From contig WXFH01000051.1 of the NCBI GenBank assembly GCA_009881125.1, forward strand, positions 1 through 37,406: a DNA stretch of 37,406 bases. The letters run 5' to 3'. Source of the stretch: Acidaminobacter sp. (GTDB taxonomy: Bacteria > Bacillota_A > Clostridia > Peptostreptococcales > Acidaminobacteraceae). The stretch's first letter is position 1. The number at the start of each line of letters is the position of its first letter. This document shows positions 7,716 to 15,732 of this stretch, one piece after another. The notes below the pieces were generated by a model. It did no database searches and had not been told where the DNA came from. It saw only the letters and a list, made by a program, of their open reading frames with translations. The translations under genes and the position numbers were made by a program.

Positions 7716-9236
7716 TCATTTGGATCCCTCGTTGTGCCGATGGTCACCTATCGGCAGAGCACTGGAAGCGATGCGCTGGATCATAGTCGCTTCAGGCGCG
7801 CCAAGCCGTATTGTTTTATGTAAGCCTCTGGCTGCGAAAAAGAGTGTGATGGCGGGCAAAAGCCAGCTGGATAAAGCGTAGGGCAGGTAGGCCGCGGTAG
7901 AGACGCCGGTGACGGTGGCCACCAGGATGCCGTTGATATTCCACGGAATGAGCGGCACGCACACCACGCCGGTATCGCTGATGGTCCGGGCCAGCAAACG
8001 GCGGTCGATCTTGAAAGCGTCGTACTTTTCTTTAAAGTAATTGCCGGTGATCAGCGTGGTCATGGTTTGATTGCCGGAGACCAGACTGACCAGCAGACTG
8101 ATCATGCCCGTAGAGAAGATCAGGTGGCCTCTGGTGCCGAGATGTCTTGAGGCTCTGTCCAGAAGCGGCTCGAGACAGCGAATCAACTGAAACAGACCGC
8201 TCAGGGCAGAGGCAATGGCTATGAGCAGCAGCGCGCCCATCATAGAGGTCAGGCCGCTGCCTGAAAACAAGGCGCCAAGGGGACCGCTGCCTTCGAGACC
8301 GGTGAGCAGAGGCATCCACTCGAAGCCGCCCCCAAGGAGGCCGCTCCCAATGCTGAGGACGAGTGCCGCGCCAAGACTGACGACCATGTTCTGGCGCAGG
8401 ACGAGCACGAAAAACAGCATCACTGCGGGTGGAATCAGCTGGGCGGGAGCGATTTCAAAGCTCTGACCCAAGAGCTGCCTGAGGGCGTCAAGGGACTGGG
8501 CCTGTGAATCGCTGGCAGAGGGTCCGAATAAACCATAGGATATGGTTGTCATTATAAACACTGGAAGGGTGGATGACAACATATAAACGAAATTTCCTTT
8601 CAAATCCGTACCGGTAATTTCCGAGACGAGGTTGAAATTGCTCGACATGAGGGAGGTTCGGTCGCCCGTGTAGGCCCCTGAAACCACGGCGCCCACGATC
8701 ATGGCCTCGTTCAGCCCAATGCTTCTGGCAATCGCTATGAAGACCAGTCCTACGGTAGAGGTGGTCCCAATGCCGGAGCCTAGGATCATGGACACGGCGA
8801 CGCTGGACAGATAAGCTGCCACCGCCAGATTAAAGCCGGAAAACGCGTCAATGGAATAGGCCATTAAGGAGGCCAGGACCCCCGTCTGCATCCACAGGGG
8901 AATGATCATGCCCACCAGGGCCAGCATCATAAGCACCGTTTTGACTTTGTAGATACTGTCGAGCGACGCTCGAACCAGCGGCCTGACGGAATAGCCGGCG
9001 TGCAGGGCGAGGCCGAGGAAGATCAGGTAACCGGTCACCAGCCCCCAGTAGATGGGCTTTCCGAACGCTATGGACGCGCCCAGGGCTGAGATCGTGATGA
9101 GCAGGCCCAGGCTGACGACCAGGGTGGACAGGGGCTTTGGCCCGGTGGGATCAAGTGCGCTTTTTGCCGATGGCACCGGATCTGACATTCCAGAGGTTTG
9201 ATGAACAGTTTGCTTCGGTGACGGATGATCAGGCAT
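7716..9236 (-). CDS. nhaC: Na+/H+ antiporter, NhaC family
   Basis: A 506-residue hydrophobic protein with about 11-12 predicted membrane segments. It shows NhaC-type signatures: IILGSGIGTTSTVGL-like loop near 150-165, GAYTGDRTSLMSS near 185-200, SGNQTMTTLITG near 390 and the segment DTGVVCVPLIPWNINGI near 420. It would exchange Na+ for protons or another organic cation or anion at the membrane; the specific substrate of NhaC paralogues cannot be read from sequence. The N-terminal cytoplasmic tail (PVPSAKS) contains one copy of the TGCCGATGGTC repeat, and the last 15 residues (SALPIGDHRH..) are encoded by an inverted pair of it. ATG start with AGGAGG upstream. Transcribed divergently from phoB. 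Confidence 0.88.
   Translation of the reverse strand: MPDHPSPKQTVHQTSGMSDPVPSAKSALDPTGPKPLSTLVVSLGLLITISALGASIAFGKPIYWGLVTGYLIFLGLALHAGYSVRPLVRASLDSIYKVKTVLMMLALVGMIIPLWMQTGVLASLMAYSIDAFSGFNLAVAAYLSSVAVSMILGSGIGTTSTVGLVFIAIARSIGLNEAMIVGAVVSGAYTGDRTSLMSSNFNLVSEITGTDLKGNFVYMLSSTLPVFIMTTISYGLFGPSASDSQAQSLDALRQLLGQSFEIAPAQLIPPAVMLFFVLVLRQNMVVSLGAALVLSIGSGLLGGGFEWMPLLTGLEGSGPLGALFSGSGLTSMMGALLLIAIASALSGLFQLIRCLEPLLDRASRHLGTRGHLIFSTGMISLLVSLVSGNQTMTTLITGNYFKEKYDAFKIDRRLLARTISDTGVVCVPLIPWNINGILVATVTGVSTAAYLPYALSSWLLPAITLFFAARGLHKTIRLGAPEATMIQRIASSALPIGDHRHNEGSK
7735..7757. repeat. Inverted pair of the TGCCGATGGTC motif in the nhaC 3' end
   Basis: TGCCGAT (7735-7741) and ATCGGCA are separated by a few bases and form a small hairpin. 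The sequence is translated as the C-terminal tail of the antiporter. Confidence 0.8.
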
Positions 9237-9271
9237 GTGAGACCTCCTGAGTTGTGACTGCGATCATTCTT

Positions 9272-9300
9272 ATATTATCATAGTTGCCATGACAGAATAA
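9272..9300 (-). promoter_or_regulatory. Possible nhaC promoter
   Basis: On the minus strand TTATTC, 17 bp, TAATAT. Both boxes deviate from consensus. Confidence 0.35.
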
Positions 9301-9334
9301 GTCATCCTTAAAAGTAGGCAAAAAAATTTACGGC

Positions 9335-9367
9335 TATAACGTGAATTTAACATTAATCGGGTATATT
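9335..9367 (+). promoter_or_regulatory. Possible PhoP-box and -10 upstream of phoB
   Basis: TATAAC (9335-9340) and TTTAAC (9346-9351) repeat with an 11-bp period, the spacing of PhoP direct repeats, and are followed by a -10-like TATATT at 9362-9367 without a good -35. This would fit autoregulated activation. Weaker than the site before phoU. Confidence 0.45.
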
Positions 9368-9395
9368 AAAGAAGATAACGCTGGAGGTGTATTGC

Positions 9396-10136
9396 ATGAA
9401 TTCAGGTACTTCAGGCCAGGGGCAGGTTGCCGCGACCGCCCAGCCAAAGACAAAGATTTTGATAATAGAGGACGACCAGAACATTTCAGAGCTCATCCGC
9501 TACAATCTGGAGGCCACCGGCTATACGGTCCTTGCGGCTTTTGACGGGGAGACCGGTTACAGGCTGGTCGGCGAAGAGCGTCCTGATCTCGTCGTCCTGG
9601 ATCTGATGCTGCCTAAAATGGACGGCATTGAGATCTGCAACCGGATCCGCCGCACCGAGGAGCTGAGCCATACCGCTGTCATCATGGTGACTGCCAGGGG
9701 CAGCGAGACCGACCGCATAGTGGGACTGGAAATTGGCGCAGATGACTACATGACCAAACCTTTCAGCGTCAGGGAACTGGAGGCGCGGATCCGTACCGTG
9801 CTCAGGCGGGCGAAGACGCAGCCGGAAGAGACAGCGAGCACGGGTGTCATCAGGGTCGAAGACATTGAAATTGATCTGGACAAGCATGAAGTCAGAAGAG
9901 GCGCCAAGGTGTACGTCCTGACCCTTAAGGAATTTTCCCTGCTTAAAATGCTGGCGGAAAACCGCGGCAAAGTACTGACCCGCAACCTGCTGCTGGACGA
10001 GATCTGGGGCTATGACTATTTTGGAGAAACAAGAACAGTGGATGTTCACATCCGCCATCTTCGAAGCAAGATCGAGGATGAGCAGCACGGCAATTTGATC
10101 GAGACCGTGCGTGGGGTAGGGTACAAACTTAAGTAA
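9396..10136 (+). CDS. phoB: Phosphate-type response regulator (OmpR family)
   Basis: Receiver domain (about 20-135) with acidic pair Glu25-Asp26-Asp27, phosphoacceptor Asp69 in VVLDLMLP and Lys121 in MTKPF, followed by an OmpR-type winged-helix DNA-binding domain (about 145-246; LTLKEFSLLKMLAENRGKVLTR, then RTVDVHIRHLRSKIE and TVRGVGYKL). Start at the ATG 8 nt after GGAGG; the in-frame GTG at 9387 overlaps that site. It lies 44 bp before a PhoR-type kinase, and PhoP-box-like repeats precede it and the phoU genes, supporting a phosphate regulon role (PhoB/PhoP). An N-terminal Gly/Ser/Gln tail of about 18 residues is unusual. Confidence 0.9.
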   Translation: MNSGTSGQGQVAATAQPKTKILIIEDDQNISELIRYNLEATGYTVLAAFDGETGYRLVGEERPDLVVLDLMLPKMDGIEICNRIRRTEELSHTAVIMVTARGSETDRIVGLEIGADDYMTKPFSVRELEARIRTVLRRAKTQPEETASTGVIRVEDIEIDLDKHEVRRGAKVYVLTLKEFSLLKMLAENRGKVLTRNLLLDEIWGYDYFGETRTVDVHIRHLRSKIEDEQHGNLIETVRGVGYKLK

Positions 10137-10180
10137 GACAGAGGCCGCTGTGGAAAACATGACATAGGATAGGAGCGTCT

Positions 10181-11956
10181 ATGCAAAGAAGATTGTTTGC
10201 CATTTTTTCGTTTATCATTATTCTCACGGTGCTGTTTATGGCACTGATGTCCAACAGCCTGATCCGCCAAAGTTACATGAACGGCATTGAAGAGCGTCTG
10301 AGCTCGGATGCCAGGTACATTTCGCGCCTCCTTGAAATGGAAGGGGACGACCTTGGCAATGTGACGCCGGAGTTTCAGACTCTGTCCAGGGATCTGGACT
10401 TTCGGATTACTTTGATTGCGGCGGATGGGGTTGTCCTCTACGATTCCAGCCAGCCGGCGGAGACCCTTGAAAATCATGGGAGCCGCGCTGAGGTTGTAAT
10501 TGCCATGGCGGGTCAGGTGGGGCGGAGCAGCAGGGCTTCAGCGACCATCGGCACAGAGCTTTTATATGTGGCGGTGCCGAATCCGGCGCCGGACAGCGAG
10601 GTGGCTGTCATTAGACTGGCGGTGCCGCTGACCTCGGTGGATCAGTATACGCGCAATTTGATCCAGATTGTCATTGGGGTCGCGGTGATTGGCCTCGTGG
10701 CCGCGCTGACCCTGGGGTACCGCTGGATCGTGTCCCTGATGCGGCCAATCAAGGAAATGAGCAGCGCCACCAAGCGCATTGCGTCGGGGTATTACGGCGA
10801 GAAGGTTTATGCCGACTCAGGGGATGAGTTTGGGGAGCTGGCCAGGAGTTTCAACACCATGAGTGATGAGCTGAAGGTCAAGCTGGAGGAGACCGGTGCC
10901 CAGAATACCCAAATGAACGCCATCCTGTCCAGCGTGCTCAATCCGGTTATTGCGGTGGACCGGGAGCTTCGGATTCTGTTTATCAACGGCTCCGCCAAGA
11001 AGATTTTTGGTGCTGATGGTCTCGAGCCTAAAGGCCGCTACATCCTGGACTTCGTGCGCAACTCCAAAATGGTGGAGACGCTTACGGGCTTGATGAAAAC
11101 CAACGAGCCGACCGTCCGGGAGATTGAACTGACCGCCGCCGGCCGGGACGTCTACAACGTCTACGCGAATCCAATCCGGGAATTCAAGGAGGGTGGCCGC
11201 AATATTGGTGTCGTCATGATTTTCCAGGATATTACGGAAATACGCCAGCTGGAAACCATGCGCAAGCAGTTTGTCGCCAACGTCTCACACGAGCTGAAGA
11301 CGCCGCTGACCAGCATCAAGGGGTTTGTGGAAACCTTGCGGGGCGGTGCAGTGGACGACGTCAGGGTACGGGACAGATTCCTGGAAATTGTCGAGTCTGA
11401 AGCCACGCGCCTCAGCGAGCTGATCGATGACCTGCTGATCCTGACGGACATTGAGCGCAGGACCGAGGATGGTGTCTATGAGCCAATTGATTTAAGGAAG
11501 ACCATCTGTGATGTGGTGCTTATGCTCGAAGACAGCGCGGCGACAAAGTCCATTGCCATTCAGAAGCTGCTGCCGGAGACGCTGCCAATTCTTCATGGCA
11601 ACCCGAACTGGTTTAAGCAGATGGTGATCAATTTAATTGACAACGCCGTCAAGTACACGCCGGAGGGCGGTCATGTGACGGTCAAGGTGACTTTTGACGC
11701 TAAGGACATCACCCTTTCGGTCCGCGACAACGGCATTGGGATAGAGCGAGACCACCTTGGGCGGCTGTTTGAGCGTTTCTACCGGGTGGACAAAGCCCGC
11801 TCCAGAGATGTAGGGGGTACCGGCCTGGGGCTGGCCATTGTGAAGCATATTGTCCTGTCTTTTGGCGGGGTGATCTCCGTCAAGTCAGAGCCGGGCAAGG
11901 GCAGTGAATTTACCGCGAAGCTTCCAAGGACGGATGCGGGGCAGCGAGTGCTCTAG
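10181..11956 (+). CDS. phoR: Sensor histidine kinase, PhoR type
   Basis: A membrane kinase of 591 residues. TM1 at about 6-25, an extracytoplasmic region to about 160, TM2 at about 162-186, HAMP (about 186-240), PAS (about 245-350), dimerisation and phosphoacceptor domain with His370 in VSHELKTPL, and an ATPase domain with N box (NLIDNAVKYTPEGG), G1 (DNGIGI), F box (LFERFYRVD) and G2 (GTGLGLAI). Domain order matches PhoR/WalK kinases. AGGAG precedes the ATG. It is downstream of and co-oriented with the response regulator, its likely partner. A full copy of the TGCCGATGGTC repeat falls in the sensor domain (SATIGT, near residue 120). Confidence 0.92.
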   Translation: MQRRLFAIFSFIIILTVLFMALMSNSLIRQSYMNGIEERLSSDARYISRLLEMEGDDLGNVTPEFQTLSRDLDFRITLIAADGVVLYDSSQPAETLENHGSRAEVVIAMAGQVGRSSRASATIGTELLYVAVPNPAPDSEVAVIRLAVPLTSVDQYTRNLIQIVIGVAVIGLVAALTLGYRWIVSLMRPIKEMSSATKRIASGYYGEKVYADSGDEFGELARSFNTMSDELKVKLEETGAQNTQMNAILSSVLNPVIAVDRELRILFINGSAKKIFGADGLEPKGRYILDFVRNSKMVETLTGLMKTNEPTVREIELTAAGRDVYNVYANPIREFKEGGRNIGVVMIFQDITEIRQLETMRKQFVANVSHELKTPLTSIKGFVETLRGGAVDDVRVRDRFLEIVESEATRLSELIDDLLILTDIERRTEDGVYEPIDLRKTICDVVLMLEDSAATKSIAIQKLLPETLPILHGNPNWFKQMVINLIDNAVKYTPEGGHVTVKVTFDAKDITLSVRDNGIGIERDHLGRLFERFYRVDKARSRDVGGTGLGLAIVKHIVLSFGGVISVKSEPGKGSEFTAKLPRTDAGQRVL

Positions 11957-11979
11957 AAAAGATATAAGAGTTGTATGAG

Positions 11980-12009
11980 TTGTAATAAGTACGTGAAGGC
12001 GTTTATAAT
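11980..12009 (+). promoter_or_regulatory. Possible promoter before EFR1 gene
   Basis: TTGTAA, 18 bp, TATAAT. The start point would fall inside the hairpin that follows, so the hairpin may also affect this transcript. Confidence 0.45.
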
Positions 12010-12010
12010 G

Positions 12011-12050
12011 AGAGGGAGGGATGAGGTTAATACATTCCTCCCTCTTTAAT
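12011..12050 (+). terminator. Terminator after phoR
   Basis: AGAGGGAGG (12011-12019) pairs perfectly with CCTCCCTCT (12037-12045), followed by TTTAATT. Confidence 0.7.
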
Positions 12051-12082
12051 TACATCATCTTGACTTGGAGGTACAACACGTC

Positions 12083-12874
12083 ATGAAGCCACAAAATGTA
12101 ACACTGATATATTTCAGTCCCACCGAAAATACGAAAAAAATTGTGGAAGCTATAGGCGCTGGCGCAGGCTTGGTTTCTAAAGCTTATGATCTGACGCTTC
12201 CTCAAAATAGGGATTTCACACTTGAATTTGGGCCTGAGGATCTAGTGGTGTTTGGTGTGCCTGTCTATGCAGGGCGTATTCCGGAACTGATGGCAGAGTG
12301 GATGGTTCGTCTCAAGGGCAATGGGACGCCGGTCATTATGGCGGTGGTCTATGGAAACCGAGATTATGAAGATGCACTGATTGAACTCAGGGATTTATTG
12401 ACGTCGCGGGGGTTTCTCGGGTTGTCCGGCGCTGCCTTCGTAGGCGAGCATTCTTATACAACCCGGGTCGCTTCCGGCCGGCCGGATGAAAACGATCTGG
12501 CTGTGGCAGAGGCATTTGGCGCGAAGAGCGCTGAACTCGCAGTGGCCGCGGGGAAGGACGCGGACTATGTCACTGTCAGCGGCAATTCGCCTTATAAACC
12601 GCGTGGGGTTATGCCACCTATGGCGCCGGTCACGACGGATGCCTGCATTCGCTGCGGCATTTGCGCAGCCTTTTGCCCGACGGCTGCCATTGACAGCACG
12701 GACTTTTCAAAAATCGAAGCAGAGAAATGTATCCGCTGCTGCAGCTGTATCCGCAGATGTCCGACAGAGGCAAAGAGCTTTCAGCACGAGAGCATACTTC
12801 AAATCAAGAACCGTTTGATAGAAAACTTTGCGGATGTTCGAAAAACAGTGGAGTGTTTTTATATCAAAAGGTAA
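12083..12874 (+). CDS. EFR1 family ferrodoxin (flavodoxin-like domain plus two [4Fe-4S] clusters)
   Basis: About 263 residues. The N-terminal half is flavodoxin-like (IYFSPTENTKKIVEAI as the FMN phosphate loop; VFGVPVYAGRIPELM). The C-terminal part has two ferredoxin motifs, CIRCGICAAFCPTAAID and CIRCCSCIRRCPTEAKS, each with the CxxCxxCxxxCP pattern. Proteins of this EFR1 class are probable cytoplasmic electron carriers in anaerobes; the partner is unknown. ATG chosen 11 nt after GGAGG; an in-frame TTG overlapping the site is less likely. Flanked by a terminator on each side, so it is probably monocistronic. Confidence 0.9.
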   Translation: MKPQNVTLIYFSPTENTKKIVEAIGAGAGLVSKAYDLTLPQNRDFTLEFGPEDLVVFGVPVYAGRIPELMAEWMVRLKGNGTPVIMAVVYGNRDYEDALIELRDLLTSRGFLGLSGAAFVGEHSYTTRVASGRPDENDLAVAEAFGAKSAELAVAAGKDADYVTVSGNSPYKPRGVMPPMAPVTTDACIRCGICAAFCPTAAIDSTDFSKIEAEKCIRCCSCIRRCPTEAKSFQHESILQIKNRLIENFADVRKTVECFYIKR

Positions 12875-12895
12875 TGGGTTTTTAAAAAGACATGA

Positions 12896-12938
12896 GGGCA
12901 GCGTGAGTCAGAAAATCGGCGATCGCTGCTCTTTTTTG
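12896..12938 (+). terminator. Terminator after EFR1 gene
   Basis: GGGCAGCG (12896-12903) pairs with CGCTGCTC (12924-12931) and is followed by six T. Confidence 0.8.
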
Positions 12939-12950
12939 CTCGAATGCCCC

Positions 12951-13007
12951 TTGACAGGGGGGGTGTGCCTATGGTAAAACTAATACATAGATACCCTGAG
13001 GGGGTAT
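12951..13007 (+). promoter_or_regulatory. Promoter with CsoR-family operator
   Basis: TTGACA (12951-12956), 18 bp, TAAAAC, then the inverted repeat ATACCCTGAGGGGGTAT at 12991-13007 at the expected start of transcription. This pattern (TACCC, short AT/GC centre, GGGGTA) is that of CsoR-family operators. A second CCCC..GGGG inverted repeat overlaps the -35. The csoR-like gene lies in the operon downstream, so autoregulation is likely. Confidence 0.78.
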
Positions 13008-13020
13008 AAAACTCGGTGGC

Positions 13021-13370
13021 GCGGACTGAAGTATTACTGTAATATTTCATCAGCCGTGAACCTCGCTTCGCCTTAAGCCGCGCTTTGCGTGACTCAAGGC
13101 TGCGCTTCGGTCGCGGGCTGCGCCCTATTCAAAGAAAGATAACGCCATACTTCAGAGAGCAAGCTCTCTTCGCATGTTGCCACCTTACTTTGTGCGGACT
13201 GAAGTATTACTGTAATATTTCATCAGCCGTGAACCTCGCTTCGCCTTAAGCCACGCTTTGCGTGACTCAAGGCTGCGCTTCGGTCGCGGGCTGCGCCCTA
13301 TACAAAGAAAGATAACGCCATACTTCAGAGAGCAAGCTCTCTTCGCTCGGCGCCACCTTTCTTTGTGCAC
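13021..13370. repeat. 173-bp tandem duplication in the trx leader
   Basis: Two nearly identical units, 13021-13193 and 13194-13370. Each begins with GCGGACTGAAGTATTACTG, contains an 11-bp-arm palindrome (TGAAGTATTAC / GTAATATTTCA), a GC-rich block with GCGGGCTGCGCCCTAT, and an inner AGAGAGC / GCTCTCT hairpin within AAAGAAAG / CTTTCTTT arms. The second ends in TTTGTGCAC. They separate the CsoR-type promoter from the trx ribosome binding site, so the transcript would carry both. ORFs inside are short and lack ribosome binding sites. Confidence 0.92.
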
Positions 13371-13423
13371 GTCTGTTAGCCAATCAAAATCGCCCATAGA
13401 GCGACCTATTAGGAGGAAATTAC

Positions 13424-13741
13424 ATGTTAGTATTAGACCAGAATAATTTCGAACAAGAAGTATTGCAAGCAGAGGGCTTTGTGCTCGTGGATTACTGGGG
13501 TGACAGCTGTGCGCCATGTTTAGCGCTCATGCCGGATGTCGAAGCCCTCGCAGCGGAATATGAAGGCAAGGTCAAATTTGGCAAACTCAACACGAATCAG
13601 GCACGCCGCTTAGCCATCTCCCAAAAAGTTTTAGGGCTTCCTACCATTATCCTTTACAAAGACGGTCAGAAGGTCGCAGACGCGACGAAAGACAGAGCGA
13701 CGAAAGCCGGCATTAAAGAGATGATCGAGGCACACCTCTAA
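13424..13741 (+). CDS. Thioredoxin-like protein with CAPC active site
   Basis: A 105-residue single-domain thioredoxin fold. The active site is WGDSCAPC, with redox cysteines 29 and 32 and Ala in place of the usual Gly (CGPC), and the cis-proline loop is GLPTI. It is close in pattern to thioredoxins found with amino-acid reductases of clostridia (recalled from family knowledge, not searched). ATG with AGGAGG seven bases before. First gene behind a CsoR-type operator and followed by the csoR-like gene, so it probably serves a thiol, persulfide or metal stress response. Cytoplasmic; no signal peptide. Confidence 0.88.
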   Translation: MLVLDQNNFEQEVLQAEGFVLVDYWGDSCAPCLALMPDVEALAAEYEGKVKFGKLNTNQARRLAISQKVLGLPTIILYKDGQKVADATKDRATKAGIKEMIEAHL

Positions 13742-13806
13742 ACTATCAGGCACAGGCCCTTGTGGTCTAAACCACGGCAAAACCTAGCCAACCCGGAGGT
13801 CAAAGC

Positions 13807-14121
13807 ATGACGAAACTGGATCAAATACAAAAACAATTTAGTGAAAATTACGAAAGCAATGAAGAGATCATGCGCCGCCTGAAAAGGATCGAGGGACAGA
13901 TCAAAGGCATTCAGAGAATGGTCGAGGAAGAAAAGCCTTGTCGGGATGTCCTGACTCAGGTATCGGCCGTCAGGGCAGCGACCAATAAGGTCGGCAGCGC
14001 CATTCTCGAAAAATATTACCGTCGCAGCATGGTGGAAATAGCAGCGGGAGATCACCCGGACGAGGCTATGGATGAGCTTCTGGATACAATTCAGAAATTC
14101 CTGGGCTTCGTGGAGGCGTAA
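13807..14121 (+). CDS. CsoR/FrmR-family transcriptional repressor with altered sensor ligands
   Basis: A 104-residue all-helical DUF156 protein with the family core RRLKRIEGQIKGIQRMVEEEKPCRDVLTQVSAVRAA. In copper-sensing CsoR the ligands are Cys45, His70 and Cys74 (B. subtilis numbering). Here the residues at the same ordinals are Cys45, Tyr70 and Ser74, so copper sensing by that triad is unlikely. A single conserved cysteine could react with an electrophile, aldehyde or sulfur species, but CstR needs a second cysteine that is also absent. GGAGG precedes the ATG. The CsoR-type operator at 12991 and the neighbouring thioredoxin and transporter are its likely targets. The inducer is unknown. 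Confidence 0.88.
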   Translation: MTKLDQIQKQFSENYESNEEIMRRLKRIEGQIKGIQRMVEEEKPCRDVLTQVSAVRAATNKVGSAILEKYYRRSMVEIAAGDHPDEAMDELLDTIQKFLGFVEA

Positions 14122-14292
14122 GAAACGCGACATTCATAAGTTAGAAAGGTCAGTCGTTGAGGTGGATGCTGAAGGTGGGGAAGAGTGACCATCGGCTAAA
14201 GCTCTGGGAAATTTTGCGACTGGCCTGATTTTTAAAAACTTTAGCCCCGCCCACCCCGGACGGGGAATATGAGACGAAAGACTGGTGACACA

Positions 14293-15315
14293 ATGACAAC
14301 AGCTTCATTTTTCAAATTCCTGGGCAAGCTCCAGAAAAACCTGGCCGTCAGCATCCCCGCCTTCATGATCCTGGGCGTGCTCGCCGGCAACTTCTTCAAC
14401 GTCAGCGCCCTCAAAGGCCTGATTCTGCCGCTGACCTTCTTCATGGTCTACCCTATGATGGTGACCATGGACCTGAAGTCCCTTCTCAAAAAAACCAACA
14501 CGAAGCTGCAGGTCACGACACAGCTGGTCAACTTCATTCTCATGCCCGCCGTGGGTTACTTAATGGCCACGACCTTCTTCAAGGATCAGCCTTACCTGGT
14601 TCTTGGCATTCTCCTGACGTCCCTTCTGCCGACCAGCGGCATGACGATCAGCTGGACCGGCATGGCCAAAGGCAACATCCAGGAAGCCGTTAAGATGACT
14701 GTCATAGGTCTCATTCTCGGATCCGTCCTGGCACCATTTTACCTCGTTTTCTTCCTGGGCACCTCCATCTCCATCCCAATGACGGACATAGCCCGCCAGA
14801 TCCTCATAGTGGTCTTCCTCCCAATGCTGGCCGGCTACTTTACCCAGCGCGAGCTTATCCGCCGCCACGGCGCCGAGAAGTTCCAAAAGGTCTATAAGAG
14901 CCGCTTCCCGCTGATTTCGACCCTGGGCGTCCTGATGATCGTCTTTATCGCGGTGGCGCTGAGAGCTAAGATCCTGGTCTCCAACCCGGCACTGGTGCTG
15001 CAGCTCCTCGTGCCTCTCGTGCTGATCTATCTCGTCAACTTCACCCTCAGCACGCTGATTGGCCGCTTCATGTTCAAACGCGAAGACGCCATTGCCCTCA
15101 TCTATGGCACTGTCATGCGAAACCTGTCCATCAGCCTTGCCATTGCTATGACGGCGTTCGGCGCCCAGGGGGCAGAAGCCGTACTCGTCATCTCTCTCGC
15201 CTTCGTCATTCAGGCCCAGGCAGCCGCCTGGTATGTCAAACTGTTCAGCCGGTTCTACCCGCCAAAGACAGAGCCAAGTACATCAAATTTGAAATATCTG
15301 TGCAAAAGAATGTAA
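14293..15315 (+). CDS. BASS-family (bile acid:sodium symporter-like) transporter
   Basis: About 340 residues with 9-10 hydrophobic segments. The order and signatures (LPLTFFMVYPMMVTMDLKSL, then LPTSGMTISWTGMAKGN, and ALIYGTVMRNLSISLAIAM near the end) fit the SBF/BASS and arsenite-permease-like superfamily. It is an inner-membrane secondary transporter; the substrate cannot be told. Two starts are possible: ATG 14269 and ATG 14293. The second has GGTGA four bases upstream and is preferred. Downstream of trx and the csoR-like gene on the same strand, after a 170-nt spacer holding a TGCCGATGGTC-like site and an 8-bp stem (GGCTAAAG / CTTTAGCC). Membership in the operon is likely but not certain. 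Confidence 0.82.
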   Translation: MTTASFFKFLGKLQKNLAVSIPAFMILGVLAGNFFNVSALKGLILPLTFFMVYPMMVTMDLKSLLKKTNTKLQVTTQLVNFILMPAVGYLMATTFFKDQPYLVLGILLTSLLPTSGMTISWTGMAKGNIQEAVKMTVIGLILGSVLAPFYLVFFLGTSISIPMTDIARQILIVVFLPMLAGYFTQRELIRRHGAEKFQKVYKSRFPLISTLGVLMIVFIAVALRAKILVSNPALVLQLLVPLVLIYLVNFTLSTLIGRFMFKREDAIALIYGTVMRNLSISLAIAMTAFGAQGAEAVLVISLAFVIQAQAAAWYVKLFSRFYPPKTEPSTSNLKYLCKRM

Positions 15316-15383
15316 AACCTGCTGGCAAAATTCAAGCTTATAATCCATTTGCCTTTGTGCAATTATTTTGGGAATGCACTACC

Positions 15384-15544
15384 AGTACCCTGTAAATTCT
15401 AAAACTATAACATACAACTGCGGTAAAATTTCGAAGTGCAAGGCGGAGGAAGTAGCGATACTAGGCAGTATCGCGGATAACGACAACGCAGCAATGCGGA
15501 ATTTTAACCTGTTGAATGTCGAGTTTTAGTGTTTACAGGGTACT
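15384..15544. mobile_element. 161-bp palindromic MITE-like element
   Basis: The element is an imperfect inverted repeat along its whole length. AGTACCCTGTAAA at the left end matches TTTACAGGGTACT at the right end, CTAAAACT matches AGTTTTAG, and the centre is GCGATACTAGGCAGTATCGC. It has no coding capacity. Terminal inverted repeats without a gene are typical of a non-autonomous transposable element; the mobilising transposase is not in the window. It lies in the 3' spacer of the BASS gene. Confidence 0.85.
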
Positions 15545-15603
15545 AGGTACGGCTGCCGATGGTTTGGCGCAGACCGCATTGAGCAAGTAAATCCTGAAAG
15601 AGT

Positions 15604-15698
15604 GGAAGACGGTGTCAGACACCAACTTCCAACACCGCGTTTCAAGCACATAATCCGTCCTGAGAACGTGGAAGAGGGTGTCAGATACCGCCTTCCAC
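15604..15698. repeat. Two GTGTCAGACAC-family palindromes
   Basis: 15604-15630 and 15668-15698 have a GGTGTCAGACACC (or GGTGTCAGATACC) core but arms of GGAAG/CTTCC type instead of GAAACTC/GAGTTTC. They stand before the methyltransferase gene. A TGCCGATGG site lies at 15553. Confidence 0.8.
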
Positions 15699-15732
15699 CT
15701 GCTTAATTAATCCACACCGGGAGGTGAACGCT

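Noticed and set aside
13185..13517. Short ORFs in the 173-bp repeat units
   Set aside because: They repeat because the DNA repeats. There is no ribosome binding site, and the frame is antisense to trx.
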